A stretch of 53,886 nt of DNA, taken from NCBI GenBank assembly GCA_900757595.1, contig CAAEOL010000006.1, positions 1 to 53,886 on the forward strand, in the 5' to 3' direction. Positions within the stretch are counted from its first letter, which is position 1; each line of letters starts with the position of its first letter. Below are positions 1 through 7,306 of the stretch, in pieces. Source of the DNA: an uncultured Collinsella sp. Lineage in GTDB: Bacteria > Actinomycetota > Coriobacteriia > Coriobacteriales > Coriobacteriaceae. Both the position numbers and the translations under genes were made by a program. The notes beneath the pieces were generated by a model. That model was given only the letters and a program-made list of their open reading frames with translations. It made no database searches and was not told the DNA's origin.

Positions 1-77
1 TAGGAAAGTCATAGATGCGGGCGTGTTGGCTAAAATGGGTCGGCTGGGATTGGTCAATCTCGGCCGACTATATTTGG

Positions 78-143
78 CTAATATTTTCCGACGCTAACAG
101 AATAGCTAAAGCATGAAATAAGAAAGATCAACAGAATGTCCAT
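78..143 (-). other. Short hydrophobic ORF at the left edge, possibly a truncated PTS IIC start
   Basis: After the IIB gene on the minus strand there is a ribosome-binding-like GGAGAGGGG, and a few bases on an ATG opens a 21-codon frame reading MDILLIFLISCFSYSVSVGKY before a stop. The position and hydrophobic start resemble the beginning of a mannose-family IIC subunit, which normally follows IIB, but the frame closes at once. It may be a decayed IIC or chance. The remaining bases of 1-187 show no other gene; they hold two TTGGCTAA copies and a weak GTCGGC/GCCGAC hairpin. Confidence 0.2.
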
Positions 144-187
144 TGCATCCCCTCTCCTTAGCACAAATATCTGTCCGCGCTAAAGGC

Positions 188-667
188 CTATAGAGCCTCC
201 GTCAGTCGTAATGCCTTATCTCCTGGCAAACTCCGAATTACGACATCGACTCCCGCCTCAACAAGCGCAACAAGGCTCTTCTCTTCGTCCGGAGAAACGT
301 AAACGCACCGACTAATTTGTCGCGTTCCCTCTCTCGGTATGACGTTTCCCAGATTAATTGCCTTGATATCTGGGCACCCTTGAGCGAGAAGGCAAGCATC
401 TTTTACGGTTTTGACGACTATAAACAGACGATATTTGTCCGTTATGCCACTTCTGATCGCCGCAATCGAATCATCAAGTCCTTTTATCACAAGCTTGCAT
501 CCAGACGGCTTTGCCATTTTCAGTATTGCGCGTTGAGCATCATCTGCAGCAACCTCGTCATTTGCGACAAGAATGCAATCAGCCCCTAATGCAGACAGCC
601 AAGATACGGCAACCTGTCCATGGACAAGTCTCTCATCCACCCTCGTTGCGACGATCATAATTGTCAC
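188..667 (-). CDS. PTS mannose/fructose/sorbose-family EIIB component
   Basis: Cytoplasmic phosphotransfer subunit of a mannose-family PTS, 159 residues, the usual length of a free-standing IIB. The signature RVDERLVHGQV near the N-terminus holds the phosphorylated histidine (His16), which receives phosphate from IIA and passes it to the incoming sugar. The first in-frame start is GTG at 667 with AGGAA upstream; an ATG three codons later is also possible. It begins 34 bases after the stop of the SIS deglycase at 702, so the two are probably one transcript under the GntR regulator at 1804. No IIA, IIC or IID lies nearby; the partners are beyond the window edge, lost, or borrowed from the two complete PTS sets further right. 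The family is certain, the substrate inferred. Confidence 0.9.
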   Translation of the reverse strand: MTIMIVATRVDERLVHGQVAVSWLSALGADCILVANDEVAADDAQRAILKMAKPSGCKLVIKGLDDSIAAIRSGITDKYRLFIVVKTVKDACLLAQGCPDIKAINLGNVIPREGTRQISRCVYVSPDEEKSLVALVEAGVDVVIRSLPGDKALRLTEAL

Positions 668-701
668 CCATTCCTAAAAGCGAGTCGATAAAACCAGGCG
701 T

Positions 702-1670
702 TTAATACTCGACATGCCACATATAACGGCGCGTCATCAGATCGTGTTTCCTGATATCCCCGAGTGCAGACAGGAGCCTACGCTGTGCCGCATCAAACAC
801 AAAGTGATTGAAGAACTCGCAGACACTTGCCGGGAATTGATTGATATAGAGTTCCTTCGCATCCAGCACCGTGACCCGGTCGGCATATTCATCAAGGAAC
901 TTCTTTGCACGCTCATCGTTGGAACGATTTCGGCCATCGCTCATAAACAGAACGAAGGGAGTAGTTCGGTCCACAATCTCAAACGGCCCATGGAAGAACT
1001 CGCCGGTATTGATGAGGGGCGCATGGACCCATTGCATCTCCATCAAGCTGCAGATGGAGAAACCATAGCCGACACCCAGGGCAGGGCCGCCAGCAAGCGG
1101 TACGATAATCTTGTCGTCCTTGTGCAAACGGGCAAACTCTTGCGCGCGGGGCTCGATATAACGAACGACCTCATTCACAACGTCCTGCAGCATATCAAAC
1201 GCCGCGTTAGCGTCGTTCAGATGCTCATAGCCATCGAAAGCAGCGAGAATCTCAAAGGCGAGCTTGAGAATAGGAGCGGCGTTGCTCTCCATGTATTTAG
1301 TCTCGGGATTAAAGATCGTGTTGAAGGGGACGTGGTAATCAGCAATCTTGCTCATATCGGCATTGGGGTCATGGCAATAGGCAATCGTAACCGCCCCTGC
1401 ATTTTTCGCGACCTCGGTCGCCACCATAGTCTCGGGGGTTCCCGAGAGCGAGCAGAACACGGCAATGGAGTTCTCATCCAGAGCCTTCGGGGTGGCATGC
1501 ACAAATTCGTTGCTCGTAATCAGCTGGGCATCGATGCCCTTGCCTTCGCGCTGAATCAGGTAGAAAGCCGGATACTGAGCAAGGAGGGACCCACCGCATG
1601 CAACAAAATAAACGTTCTTAGGATGGAAATCCTTGGTGAGCAGATCCTGGACGATGTTCTCTTCTTTCAT
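702..1670 (-). CDS. SIS-domain sugar-phosphate deglycase (FrlB/GfrF-like), paralog 1
   Basis: 322-residue double-SIS protein of the family that includes fructoselysine-6-phosphate deglycase FrlB, GfrE/GfrF and FraB. Such enzymes hydrolyse an Amadori-type 6-phosphosugar amine to hexose-6-phosphate plus free amine in the cytoplasm. The first SIS half has the VACGGS loop near residue 24. The second half carries MEMQW and EFFHGPFE, with Glu and His 16 residues apart as in the FraB catalytic pair. The C-terminus MTRRYMWHVEY is typical of the family. An ATG at 1670 follows AAAGGAGTAG. A strong dyad operator lies just upstream (1686-1715), and the PTS IIB gene follows 34 bases later. Its closest relative in the window is the protein at 36244 (shared TSNEFVHATP). 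The exact substrate is not determinable; a glucosamine-6-phosphate isomerase-like role is the alternative. Confidence 0.82.
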   Translation of the reverse strand: MKEENIVQDLLTKDFHPKNVYFVACGGSLLAQYPAFYLIQREGKGIDAQLITSNEFVHATPKALDENSIAVFCSLSGTPETMVATEVAKNAGAVTIAYCHDPNADMSKIADYHVPFNTIFNPETKYMESNAAPILKLAFEILAAFDGYEHLNDANAAFDMLQDVVNEVVRYIEPRAQEFARLHKDDKIIVPLAGGPALGVGYGFSICSLMEMQWVHAPLINTGEFFHGPFEIVDRTTPFVLFMSDGRNRSNDERAKKFLDEYADRVTVLDAKELYINQFPASVCEFFNHFVFDAAQRRLLSALGDIRKHDLMTRRYMWHVEY

Positions 1671-1685
1671 GGCTACTCCTTTTGT

Positions 1686-1715
1686 ATTAATACATGTCCT
1701 ACTACATGTATTAAT
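1686..1715. promoter_or_regulatory. Operator dyad ATTAATACATGT-N6-ACATGTATTAAT
   Basis: Perfect 12-bp inverted arms separated by 6 bp, placed 16 bp upstream of the SIS start codon. Each arm contains the self-complementary ACATGT, so the site also reads as two TACATGT boxes 12 bp apart. The same box occurs before the adjacent GntR gene (2541-2563). The pair is best explained as the binding site of that GntR repressor. Confidence 0.65.
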
Positions 1716-1747
1716 TACAGAATAATTCCCGCCAAAATGGAGTCAAG

Positions 1748-1780
1748 AAAAAACTGCCGCTTTCCCGTGAACGGCAGTTT
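1748..1780 (-). terminator. Intrinsic terminator after the GntR gene
   Basis: AAACTGCCG and CGGCAGTTT form a 9-bp stem with a 12-nt loop. Read on the minus strand the stem is followed by a run of T. It ends the regulator transcript before the SIS promoter. Confidence 0.8.
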
Positions 1781-1803
1781 AGAGTCGTAAGCGGTAGGCG
1801 CTT

Positions 1804-2520
1804 TTATGCGTAAAACTGATATAGTCCCGGATCGTCGGCAATGGCATGCTGATCGGCAACATGCAGCGGATGCCCTTCCGAATCTTTAACGAAGGATCTA
1901 TTGAATAGCAGAGCCGAACCAAGGTCGACTTTGAGGAGCTCAGCGTCACGATCGTCCGCATAGACAATTCCTATACGACGAGTAAGCTCCCCTGGCATCA
2001 CACCATGGTGCTGTAAAAGTTCGTATAAAGACCCTTCGAGATCGTGTTCAGCCAAGAACGCGAAGGAGGCTCGAAAGTAATTGGTTTCGGACAGCACCGG
2101 CCTACCATCAGAAAACCTAACGCGACAGAGCTTAAAAGCAGGCGAATTGTCTAAGCCCAGGAATGAAGCCACTTCCTTTGGGCAATCCGCTTCAAGAGAG
2201 GCGGATACAATCCGTGCAGACGGCTCCTTTCCCTGCAATCGGCAAAGATTGGAGAAGCTGACGGAAGAACGTGCATTTCCGTCAGAAGCAACAGTCGCAT
2301 TTTCTTTATCTGCAACGAACGTGCCTCGCCCATGCTCTTTTACCATCAAGCCTTCATTTACAAGATTCGACAATGCGTGTCGCAGCGTCACGCGGCTGAC
2401 GCCAAGCTGCTTGCACAATATCTGTTCTCCCGGGACTTGCTCACCAGGCCCCCAAGCACCCGATTCAATATTCGCCCTTAAACGTTCTTCAACCTGAAGA
2501 TATAGCGGCTTTTCCTCCAT
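1804..2520 (-). CDS. GntR-family regulator with UTRA domain (regulator 1)
   Basis: 238-residue HutC-type GntR repressor. The N-terminal winged helix (about residues 5-72: PLYLQVEERL, QLGVSRVTLRHALSNL, GRGTFV) binds DNA. The UTRA domain (about 95-235) normally binds a small ligand, often a phosphosugar. The ATG at 2520 follows AGGAGGTAAT. Directly upstream lies ATACTTGTA-ATA-ATACATGTATT, matching the operator before the SIS gene at 702, so it most likely represses itself and the SIS-IIB pair. Ligand unknown; a 6-phosphorylated Amadori compound is the inference from its neighbour. Confidence 0.9.
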   Translation of the reverse strand: MEEKPLYLQVEERLRANIESGAWGPGEQVPGEQILCKQLGVSRVTLRHALSNLVNEGLMVKEHGRGTFVADKENATVASDGNARSSVSFSNLCRLQGKEPSARIVSASLEADCPKEVASFLGLDNSPAFKLCRVRFSDGRPVLSETNYFRASFAFLAEHDLEGSLYELLQHHGVMPGELTRRIGIVYADDRDAELLKVDLGSALLFNRSFVKDSEGHPLHVADQHAIADDPGLYQFYA

Positions 2521-2540
2521 TATTACCTCCTGACAGCCTG

Positions 2541-2563
2541 ATACTTGTAATAATACATGTATT
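2541..2563. promoter_or_regulatory. Autoregulatory operator of GntR regulator 1
   Basis: ATACTTGT and ATACATGT boxes lie 12 bp apart; the second is part of the palindrome AATACATGTATT (2552-2563). Box and 12-bp period match the site at 1686-1715. Confidence 0.6.
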
Positions 2564-2753
2564 GACTTTCCGTCAGCTTCATATGCGTTGCCATTTTCTA
2601 ATTACTTGGAGAAAACCCTTTACAGAAATAAGGAAGTGCGAAGCATAGTATGCCGAGTGCGATGCCCACATGTTCCCCATCGGAGCGCTGTGGGCGTAGC
2701 GCACCGCATGTCGGACCACTTGATTTTGTGGACTGGCAATTTGGTCGTCGAAG

Positions 2754-3035
2754 CTATGACTCCGCATCGTCATAGGCAATGGCACATCCGCAAGTTGGGC
2801 ATTGCTGAGGATAGACTAGAAGACGCAGGCCTGTTCGAGCCCGCGGGTCGACAGCATGTTTGTCGCGGGTGTCGATGAAACTGATGTCTAGGCATGGGAG
2901 GTCTGCGCCACAGCGAGGGCAGGACAGACAGATTTGGCCGCAGGTGGCCTCGACGAGTGGAAACAGACTCCGGTCCATTAACGCTCGCGGTAGGTTTCCG
3001 TACACGCCTCGTGCGATATCACTTCGCCATCCCAT
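2754..3035 (-). CDS. Small zinc-ribbon-like protein of unknown function
   Basis: 93 residues, not recognised. Two knuckles, CPRCG in the middle and CPTCGC near the C-terminus, with an additional CGQIC stretch, look like a zinc ribbon. The ATG at 3035 has AAAGGGGAGACC before it, a good ribosome-binding site. No signal peptide or membrane segment. It stands alone on the minus strand between the HNH nuclease and the GntR gene. Overlapping frames on the other strand show no recognisable domain, so this frame is preferred. The preceding 2564-2753 holds nothing I can name. Confidence 0.5.
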   Translation of the reverse strand: MGWRSDIARGVYGNLPRALMDRSLFPLVEATCGQICLSCPRCGADLPCLDISFIDTRDKHAVDPRARTGLRLLVYPQQCPTCGCAIAYDDAES

Positions 3036-3153
3036 GGTCTCCCCTTTCCCGTTTTAGCTGTTGAGGAGAGGATGACAGGATCGCGCAGCTCTCGATGCGG
3101 CGCGATGCGATCCGATCAATCGACATGATTGGACTGCGACAGGCAGCACCCGC

Positions 3154-4236
3154 TTAATACGGAGCAACAGCTTCCGCCCGACGTCGCGATTCCGAGAAAT
3201 CGAACTCGGCGCGGTGGGCTTCGAGGAATCGAGCGTTGGGTCGCAAGCGATGCTCGTCCGGCTCGCGCAATGCCGACCCTGCAAATGCTGCATAGTCCGT
3301 ATGCTGCAGAAGGTACGACCCGCAAAGTTGATAGTCACCGCGCACCAGTTCGAACGAAATCAGATGAGCATCGAACAGCGCGTGTAAATCGCGGCGCAGC
3401 AGGATGCCATTGCTGACAACCTGCGACTTGGGACCCGAGTAATTCTCGATATGCACGGCTTCGAGCGCCTCGCCGACATTGCAACCCGAGACGGCACATC
3501 GACCGGTATAGGCCTCAAAGAGCTGATTGCGGAAACGCTGCTGGCCGATTCGTTCACGACGCAGCGCGTAGCGAACCTTTTCATCGTCGCTCGCCGGAGC
3601 GCCAGAAAACTCCGCCGCGACCGGAGCCTCCTTCATGTAGCTCATATCGGGGAAGAACCGCGCATCGGGTCCACCCTTATGGACGGGGCCATGCAACACA
3701 AACCAGTTGTTCTCCGGCTCGTAGCGTTCAACGAATGCTAGGCCTAGCACCTTGTAGCCAGCGCTTGTTGCAAAGAACACGCCAACGGGAACGCCACACT
3801 CCATGCAGTTGATCATTTTTTCGTTGTAGCGCTGGTTGCGCCAGCTTTCGACCGAAGCACTTTGCAATGAATACTTGAACACCCACGTGCCGTCCTCAAG
3901 ATAGAGCGGGGGAACATCGGAATAGCTCCCACTTATAGAGCTATGCACCGAAAGCGCAAAGGTCTTTTCCACAGGGTGCTTGATGCGTCCACGACCCGGC
4001 CAATAAATACCTGATTGACGAGAAACGCAAAAGGTCTCAGAGCCAATCGTCATGCGATAAGGATACTGGGGGCTATCAGCTTTAATGTTATGAGGTAGTT
4101 TTTCCCAAATCTCGCCACGCTGTTCCTCGCGCAAGAACCACTCCCAAGCCAAAACATACTCAGACGGCACAAGGCTACAAGCGCGGTCATAACTCGGCTG
4201 AGCAATCAGCGGAACACTAGAGGCAATGCCGTCCAT
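3154..4236 (-). CDS. Putative modification-dependent restriction endonuclease (SRA-like + HNH)
   Basis: About 360 residues. The start at 4236 (MDGIASS) is chosen because GGAGG sits 6 bases upstream; the frame is open further but lacks such a site. The central part (WRNQRYNEKMINC, GVPVGVFFATSAGYKVLGLAFVE) matches the SRA/YDG-like region of predicted restriction endonucleases (COG3440 type). The C-terminal third is an HNH domain: RCAVSGC, then EAVHIENY, then NGILLRRDLHALFDAHLISF. Such proteins usually cut DNA carrying modified bases. No methyltransferase is adjacent, fitting a stand-alone type IV-like enzyme. Class is fairly sure; the modified base recognised is not knowable here. Confidence 0.72.
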   Translation of the reverse strand: MDGIASSVPLIAQPSYDRACSLVPSEYVLAWEWFLREEQRGEIWEKLPHNIKADSPQYPYRMTIGSETFCVSRQSGIYWPGRGRIKHPVEKTFALSVHSSISGSYSDVPPLYLEDGTWVFKYSLQSASVESWRNQRYNEKMINCMECGVPVGVFFATSAGYKVLGLAFVERYEPENNWFVLHGPVHKGGPDARFFPDMSYMKEAPVAAEFSGAPASDDEKVRYALRRERIGQQRFRNQLFEAYTGRCAVSGCNVGEALEAVHIENYSGPKSQVVSNGILLRRDLHALFDAHLISFELVRGDYQLCGSYLLQHTDYAAFAGSALREPDEHRLRPNARFLEAHRAEFDFSESRRRAEAVAPY

Positions 4237-4321
4237 AAGGAACCTCCAGAAAGAACAGTTCCCCACATTATCGCCGATCCCGAGCGATATGCGACAAAGT
4301 GTTTGCACCAGACAGCCACAC

Positions 4322-4355
4322 AAAAGGGGCCGCTTCGATTGAAGCGGCCCCTTTT
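4322..4355 (-). terminator. Terminator downstream of the camelysin-like genes
   Basis: AAAAGGGGCCGCTTC and GAAGCGGCCCCTTTT form a 15-bp perfect stem with a four-base loop, flanked by A and T runs, so it can act in both directions. It separates the surface-protein genes from the HNH nuclease. Confidence 0.9.
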
Positions 4356-4381
4356 AGGCATATTTAGCTGGCGGCTTAAGT

Positions 4382-4541
4382 CTACTTGGAATCAGGCACG
4401 ATGCCGACCAGGCTAACCGTTACATCAAAGGTCGGGCTTCCTTCGCCAACGTCGAGGCCAGACATATTCTGGCAATCGTTGTCGGCGCCTTCTATCCAAA
4501 CGGCAACCTTCATGTTCGTGCCGTTAGCGAAAGCCGTAGCT
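4382..4541 (-). pseudogene. C-terminal remnant of a third camelysin-like protein
   Basis: Just past the stop of the gene at 4542, the minus strand in another frame reads a 54-residue tail (from NKATAFANG to VGIVPDSK, then stop). It aligns with the end of the upstream protein: MKVAVWIEGADNDC here, LKVYIWLEGTDADC there, each followed by Gly-rich spacing and a DVT.S/R.VG end. No start codon or signal sequence belongs to it. It is either the tail of a deleted tandem copy or a second C-terminus reached by frameshift. Confidence 0.6.
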
Positions 4542-5498
4542 TTATTGCGAATTCGTGCCAACCATTCGCAGGGTTACGTCGTAGGAAAGACCCTCATCGA
4601 CAGCACTCGCAGCCGTATTAACGCAATCGGCGTCGGTGCCCTCGAGCCAAATATAGACCTTCAAAATTACGCCATTGTAGTCAACATGTGTGGCAAGCGC
4701 CGCTGGATTTTCCACGGGCGCATCGAAGTTTTTGCCGCTTTTTGTCGCAGCCCAGTTACCGCCATTTTGGTCAACATACGTCGTACCGAACAAATGCTTA
4801 TACGTCGCGACCTTTGTACTCGAAGCGTCGGCAACCGCCGTCCAGCCCGCAATGCCATTCTGCCTCGAGTACGCATCGTTGCCCGATCCGGCGGGCTCGC
4901 TTGGAGCATAGACAACTTTCAACGTCTCGTTGCCCTGAGCGTCAACCGTCGAGATGCCGATGCGCATGCTGCGCGCAACCTTATCGTTCAGCAGCTGCCC
5001 ATTCGAGGTTACAGAAATAGCACCCTCATCGGCCGAACCGTCCAAATAGACATCGGCAATGCCCGTGTCACGCACGGTGTAAACCGTATAGGTGCTTACG
5101 TTATACGCGTAAAAGGTCTTGCCGCCTACGGTATATTTGCCCGTTGCCGCGTCGAGCCCATTGGCGAGTTGGTACGACGTAACCAAGGCTCCATCGCCCC
5201 ACGACGCGGGAACGAACCACGTTTTGGCATCATCGGTCGAAGAAGGGCTGATTTCATGGGCGGTCGTACTATCGAACGCAACCGTATCGTTGTCCTTGCC
5301 GTGGTCGGGCGTTGTGCCCGCAACAATTTGCAGCGTCATACCATTGGCCATAGCCGTCACGGCTGCCGTTCTGGCGAAGACGGTGTTATTGAATGCGAAC
5401 CACGCATATGTTGCCGAGCCTAAAGCAACGCACGCCATGACCACCGAAATGGCGGAAACGGCTAACTGTTTTTTGAGTTGCTTCACGCGCGATGACAT
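4542..5498 (-). CDS. Secreted camelysin/TasA-like surface protein A
   Basis: About 318 residues from MSSRVKQLKK. The ORF opens 90 bases further upstream, but the signal peptide begins here and AAGGAAAC precedes it. The N-terminus has Lys/Arg, a hydrophobic stretch (VSAISVVMACVALGSATYAWF) and then the AWF.xN boundary typical of SipW-dependent signal sequences of TasA/camelysin proteins, which form extracellular fibres or surface coats. The rest is Ser/Thr/Asp-rich with few Cys; the end carries YIWLEGTDADC. It follows the second family member (5595) after a hairpin at 5538-5570. No SipW-type signal peptidase lies in the window. Localisation is likely; the fibre role is inferred. Confidence 0.68.
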   Translation of the reverse strand: MSSRVKQLKKQLAVSAISVVMACVALGSATYAWFAFNNTVFARTAAVTAMANGMTLQIVAGTTPDHGKDNDTVAFDSTTAHEISPSSTDDAKTWFVPASWGDGALVTSYQLANGLDAATGKYTVGGKTFYAYNVSTYTVYTVRDTGIADVYLDGSADEGAISVTSNGQLLNDKVARSMRIGISTVDAQGNETLKVVYAPSEPAGSGNDAYSRQNGIAGWTAVADASSTKVATYKHLFGTTYVDQNGGNWAATKSGKNFDAPVENPAALATHVDYNGVILKVYIWLEGTDADCVNTAASAVDEGLSYDVTLRMVGTNSQ

Positions 5499-5537
5499 AC
5501 GAAGTTGTTTCCTTGTTGCAATTCGGTCGATAAGACT

Positions 5538-5570
5538 AACGGGGCGCAGCGCCTTGCGCCGAACCCCGTT
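5538..5570 (-). terminator. Hairpin between the two camelysin-like genes
   Basis: AACGGGG and CCCCGTT enclose an inner GGCGC/GCGCC-rich loop. It lies between the stop at 5595 and the start at 5498. It could lower expression of the second gene or act as a terminator; the T-run after it is poor. Confidence 0.5.
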
Positions 5571-5594
5571 ATTAAGCAAATGCTTCAATATGGC

Positions 5595-6347
5595 TTATGC
5601 CCCGGCAGAAACCGTCGTAGGCTGAGTGGCGCTGAACTGAATCGTAACGCCAACGGAGTCGAGAATCTTTTCCAGATTAGCAGTGGTCACGGCGACATCA
5701 TTGCCATCGTAGTAGACGTACACGCTCACATGGGTATCGGCATCTTTGGCAACCTTGGCGGCAAGAGCCTTATCGGTAGTGCCCTCGAGCTTCTTTCCGT
5801 CAGGACCCCAAACTTGCCAGTTATCAGGACCAACGACAAGAACGCGAATTGCATCCTTCAAGCCCTTATCGGCACCCGTAGTAACATCGATCTTATCAAT
5901 CTTAAGGTCGCTAAGATCGACGCCAGCAGAGCTGATGCTGTAATTATTCGCTTCGCCAACAGCATATTTATCCGTCACAGCCTTAGCGGCATCGCCAACT
6001 TCGGTGTAGTCACCTTTCCTGGCGCCATTGGTCGTCGTGGTGCCATATGCAGTCACGAACTTCGGGGCCGGAGCTGTGGCGCCATCGGATTGAACCTCGG
6101 CAGGGTAAAGAGCAACCTCAGAATCGGTCCAGTCAACGTTATTGGTCGTCGTAGTGCCGATTGCAGTCTTCTTGTATTCGATGCTCATGAATGCCGTATT
6201 GGACTGCGCCTTCACGCCCGTCGTTTTAGCGGTAACCTCGTTGTTGCTCACAAACCATGCGAACGTGGCAGAGCCCAGCGCTACGGCTGCTACCAGCACC
6301 ATGGCGATGGCGGCGCCCATCTGCTTCTTTAATGCCTTGGTATCCAT
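5595..6347 (-). CDS. Secreted camelysin/TasA-like surface protein B
   Basis: 250 residues from MDTKALKKQM, with GAAAGGGG seven bases before the ATG at 6347; the longer frame upstream has no ribosome site or domain. The signal region IAMVLVAAVALGSATFAWFVSNN closely copies protein A (LGSATYAWFAFNN), the SipW-type pattern. The mature part is Thr/Val/Asp-rich with VSVYVYYDGNDVAV near the end, a variant of the family's IWLEG strand without the Cys. Probably exported as a surface or fibre protein and co-transcribed with protein A through the hairpin at 5538. Its function is not shown by the sequence. Confidence 0.68.
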   Translation of the reverse strand: MDTKALKKQMGAAIAMVLVAAVALGSATFAWFVSNNEVTAKTTGVKAQSNTAFMSIEYKKTAIGTTTTNNVDWTDSEVALYPAEVQSDGATAPAPKFVTAYGTTTTNGARKGDYTEVGDAAKAVTDKYAVGEANNYSISSAGVDLSDLKIDKIDVTTGADKGLKDAIRVLVVGPDNWQVWGPDGKKLEGTTDKALAAKVAKDADTHVSVYVYYDGNDVAVTTANLEKILDSVGVTIQFSATQPTTVSAGA

Positions 6348-6745
6348 GCGGACCCCTTTCTTTCCCCATTCATCCCAGATGACCCTCGAGAAGCCCGGAA
6401 GGGGAGCCCGCGCTTTCGTGTTGGATGTTGCTTGCCCATCCTTTAGACATGGAATTGAGAATACCACAATTCTTACGATTTCCTTATGAGTTTTCGACAG
6501 CCTACATTCCGGCAGATTCATAGGTCTACCTCGGGTTATATGTAGTGCTATGTGAACATCGTTTACCTTATTTGGTCTCTCTCCCGCGCAGCCATAAGTC
6601 CCTCTTAAGGCTTGCGACCGCAGCGCCACGCCATCGCATACATTCACCCTCCGCCGAGCTTCGCCCTAACCCTTCCCGCTCGCTATACTGGTGCAGAACG
6701 TGTCATTTTTTTGCCTGTTAAACGGGCTATTTGTTGGGAGGGCCC
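6348..6745. promoter_or_regulatory. 398-bp divergent intergenic region
   Basis: Separates the camelysin-like gene (minus) from the hypothetical gene at 6746 (plus). It holds a small inverted repeat, GAATTG...CAATTC, near 6451-6471 in an AT-rich stretch suited to a promoter. I see no gene in it. Confidence 0.4.
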
Positions 6746-7258
6746 ATGGCTTTTGCCAATCAACCCAAGGGAAGCGTTTCCGCCGGATCGATTAAGCCGG
6801 TGACGCGCAAGGCCGTTCGCTGTCAGCGCGAAGTTGCCTGGCTGGTCACGCAAGCGGCCGGCAAGCTCGTCGCCACCACCGACGACGTCAATGCGCCCAC
6901 GCCCAGCTTTGTACTGGCGACGGCGCTTTCGTACACCCGCGAGCAGGAGCAGGTCGCTCAGGACCGTGGCGCCGCGATCGACTACGATGCCGTCATGGGC
7001 CCCGACCTCGCGAGCTTTTGTGCGGCCGCGGGGCTGCCCGCAGCGCCCAACGCGCTTTCGAACGCGGGCTACATGTTCACGCTCTCGGGCGCGGATCTGA
7101 TCCGCGACATCTATGGCTACTGCGGCGACCTGGGCGAGCGCATGGGAGATCCGGCGCAGGTCAAACCGGGTTACGCGATTAAGCTCGCGCTGCGACTGTT
7201 CTTGCTGGATGCCGCCACCGGCAACGGCACTACCTCCAAAGACAACGCCTCTGCATAG
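6746..7258 (+). CDS. Conserved-looking hypothetical cytoplasmic protein
   Basis: 170 residues from MAFANQPKG, chosen because GGGAGGG lies three to nine bases before this ATG. Not recognised. No signal peptide and no clear membrane segment; Ala-rich, probably alpha-helical, with an acidic middle and a C-terminal tail rich in Thr/Ser/Asn. Codon use and GC match the neighbours. It converges with the membrane-protein gene at 7307 across a shared terminator. The opposite-strand frame over it is a shadow. Confidence 0.6.
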   Translation: MAFANQPKGSVSAGSIKPVTRKAVRCQREVAWLVTQAAGKLVATTDDVNAPTPSFVLATALSYTREQEQVAQDRGAAIDYDAVMGPDLASFCAAAGLPAAPNALSNAGYMFTLSGADLIRDIYGYCGDLGERMGDPAQVKPGYAIKLALRLFLLDAATGNGTTSKDNASA

Positions 7259-7261
7259 CAA

Positions 7262-7299
7262 AAGCGCCGGGCCAGAAAATCGATTCCGACCCGGCGCTT
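7262..7299. terminator. Bidirectional terminator between convergent genes
   Basis: AAGCGCCGGG and CCCGGCGCTT make a 10-bp perfect stem with an 18-nt loop between the stops at 7258 and 7307. Confidence 0.8.
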
Positions 7300-7306
7300 G
7301 TTCGTT

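Noticed and set aside
714..1790. 358-codon plus-strand ORF over the SIS gene
   Set aside because: Overlaps a well-supported deglycase gene on the other strand; no recognisable domain.
2588..2878. 96-codon plus-strand ORF
   Set aside because: Overlaps the zinc-ribbon frame; no start signal and unordered composition.
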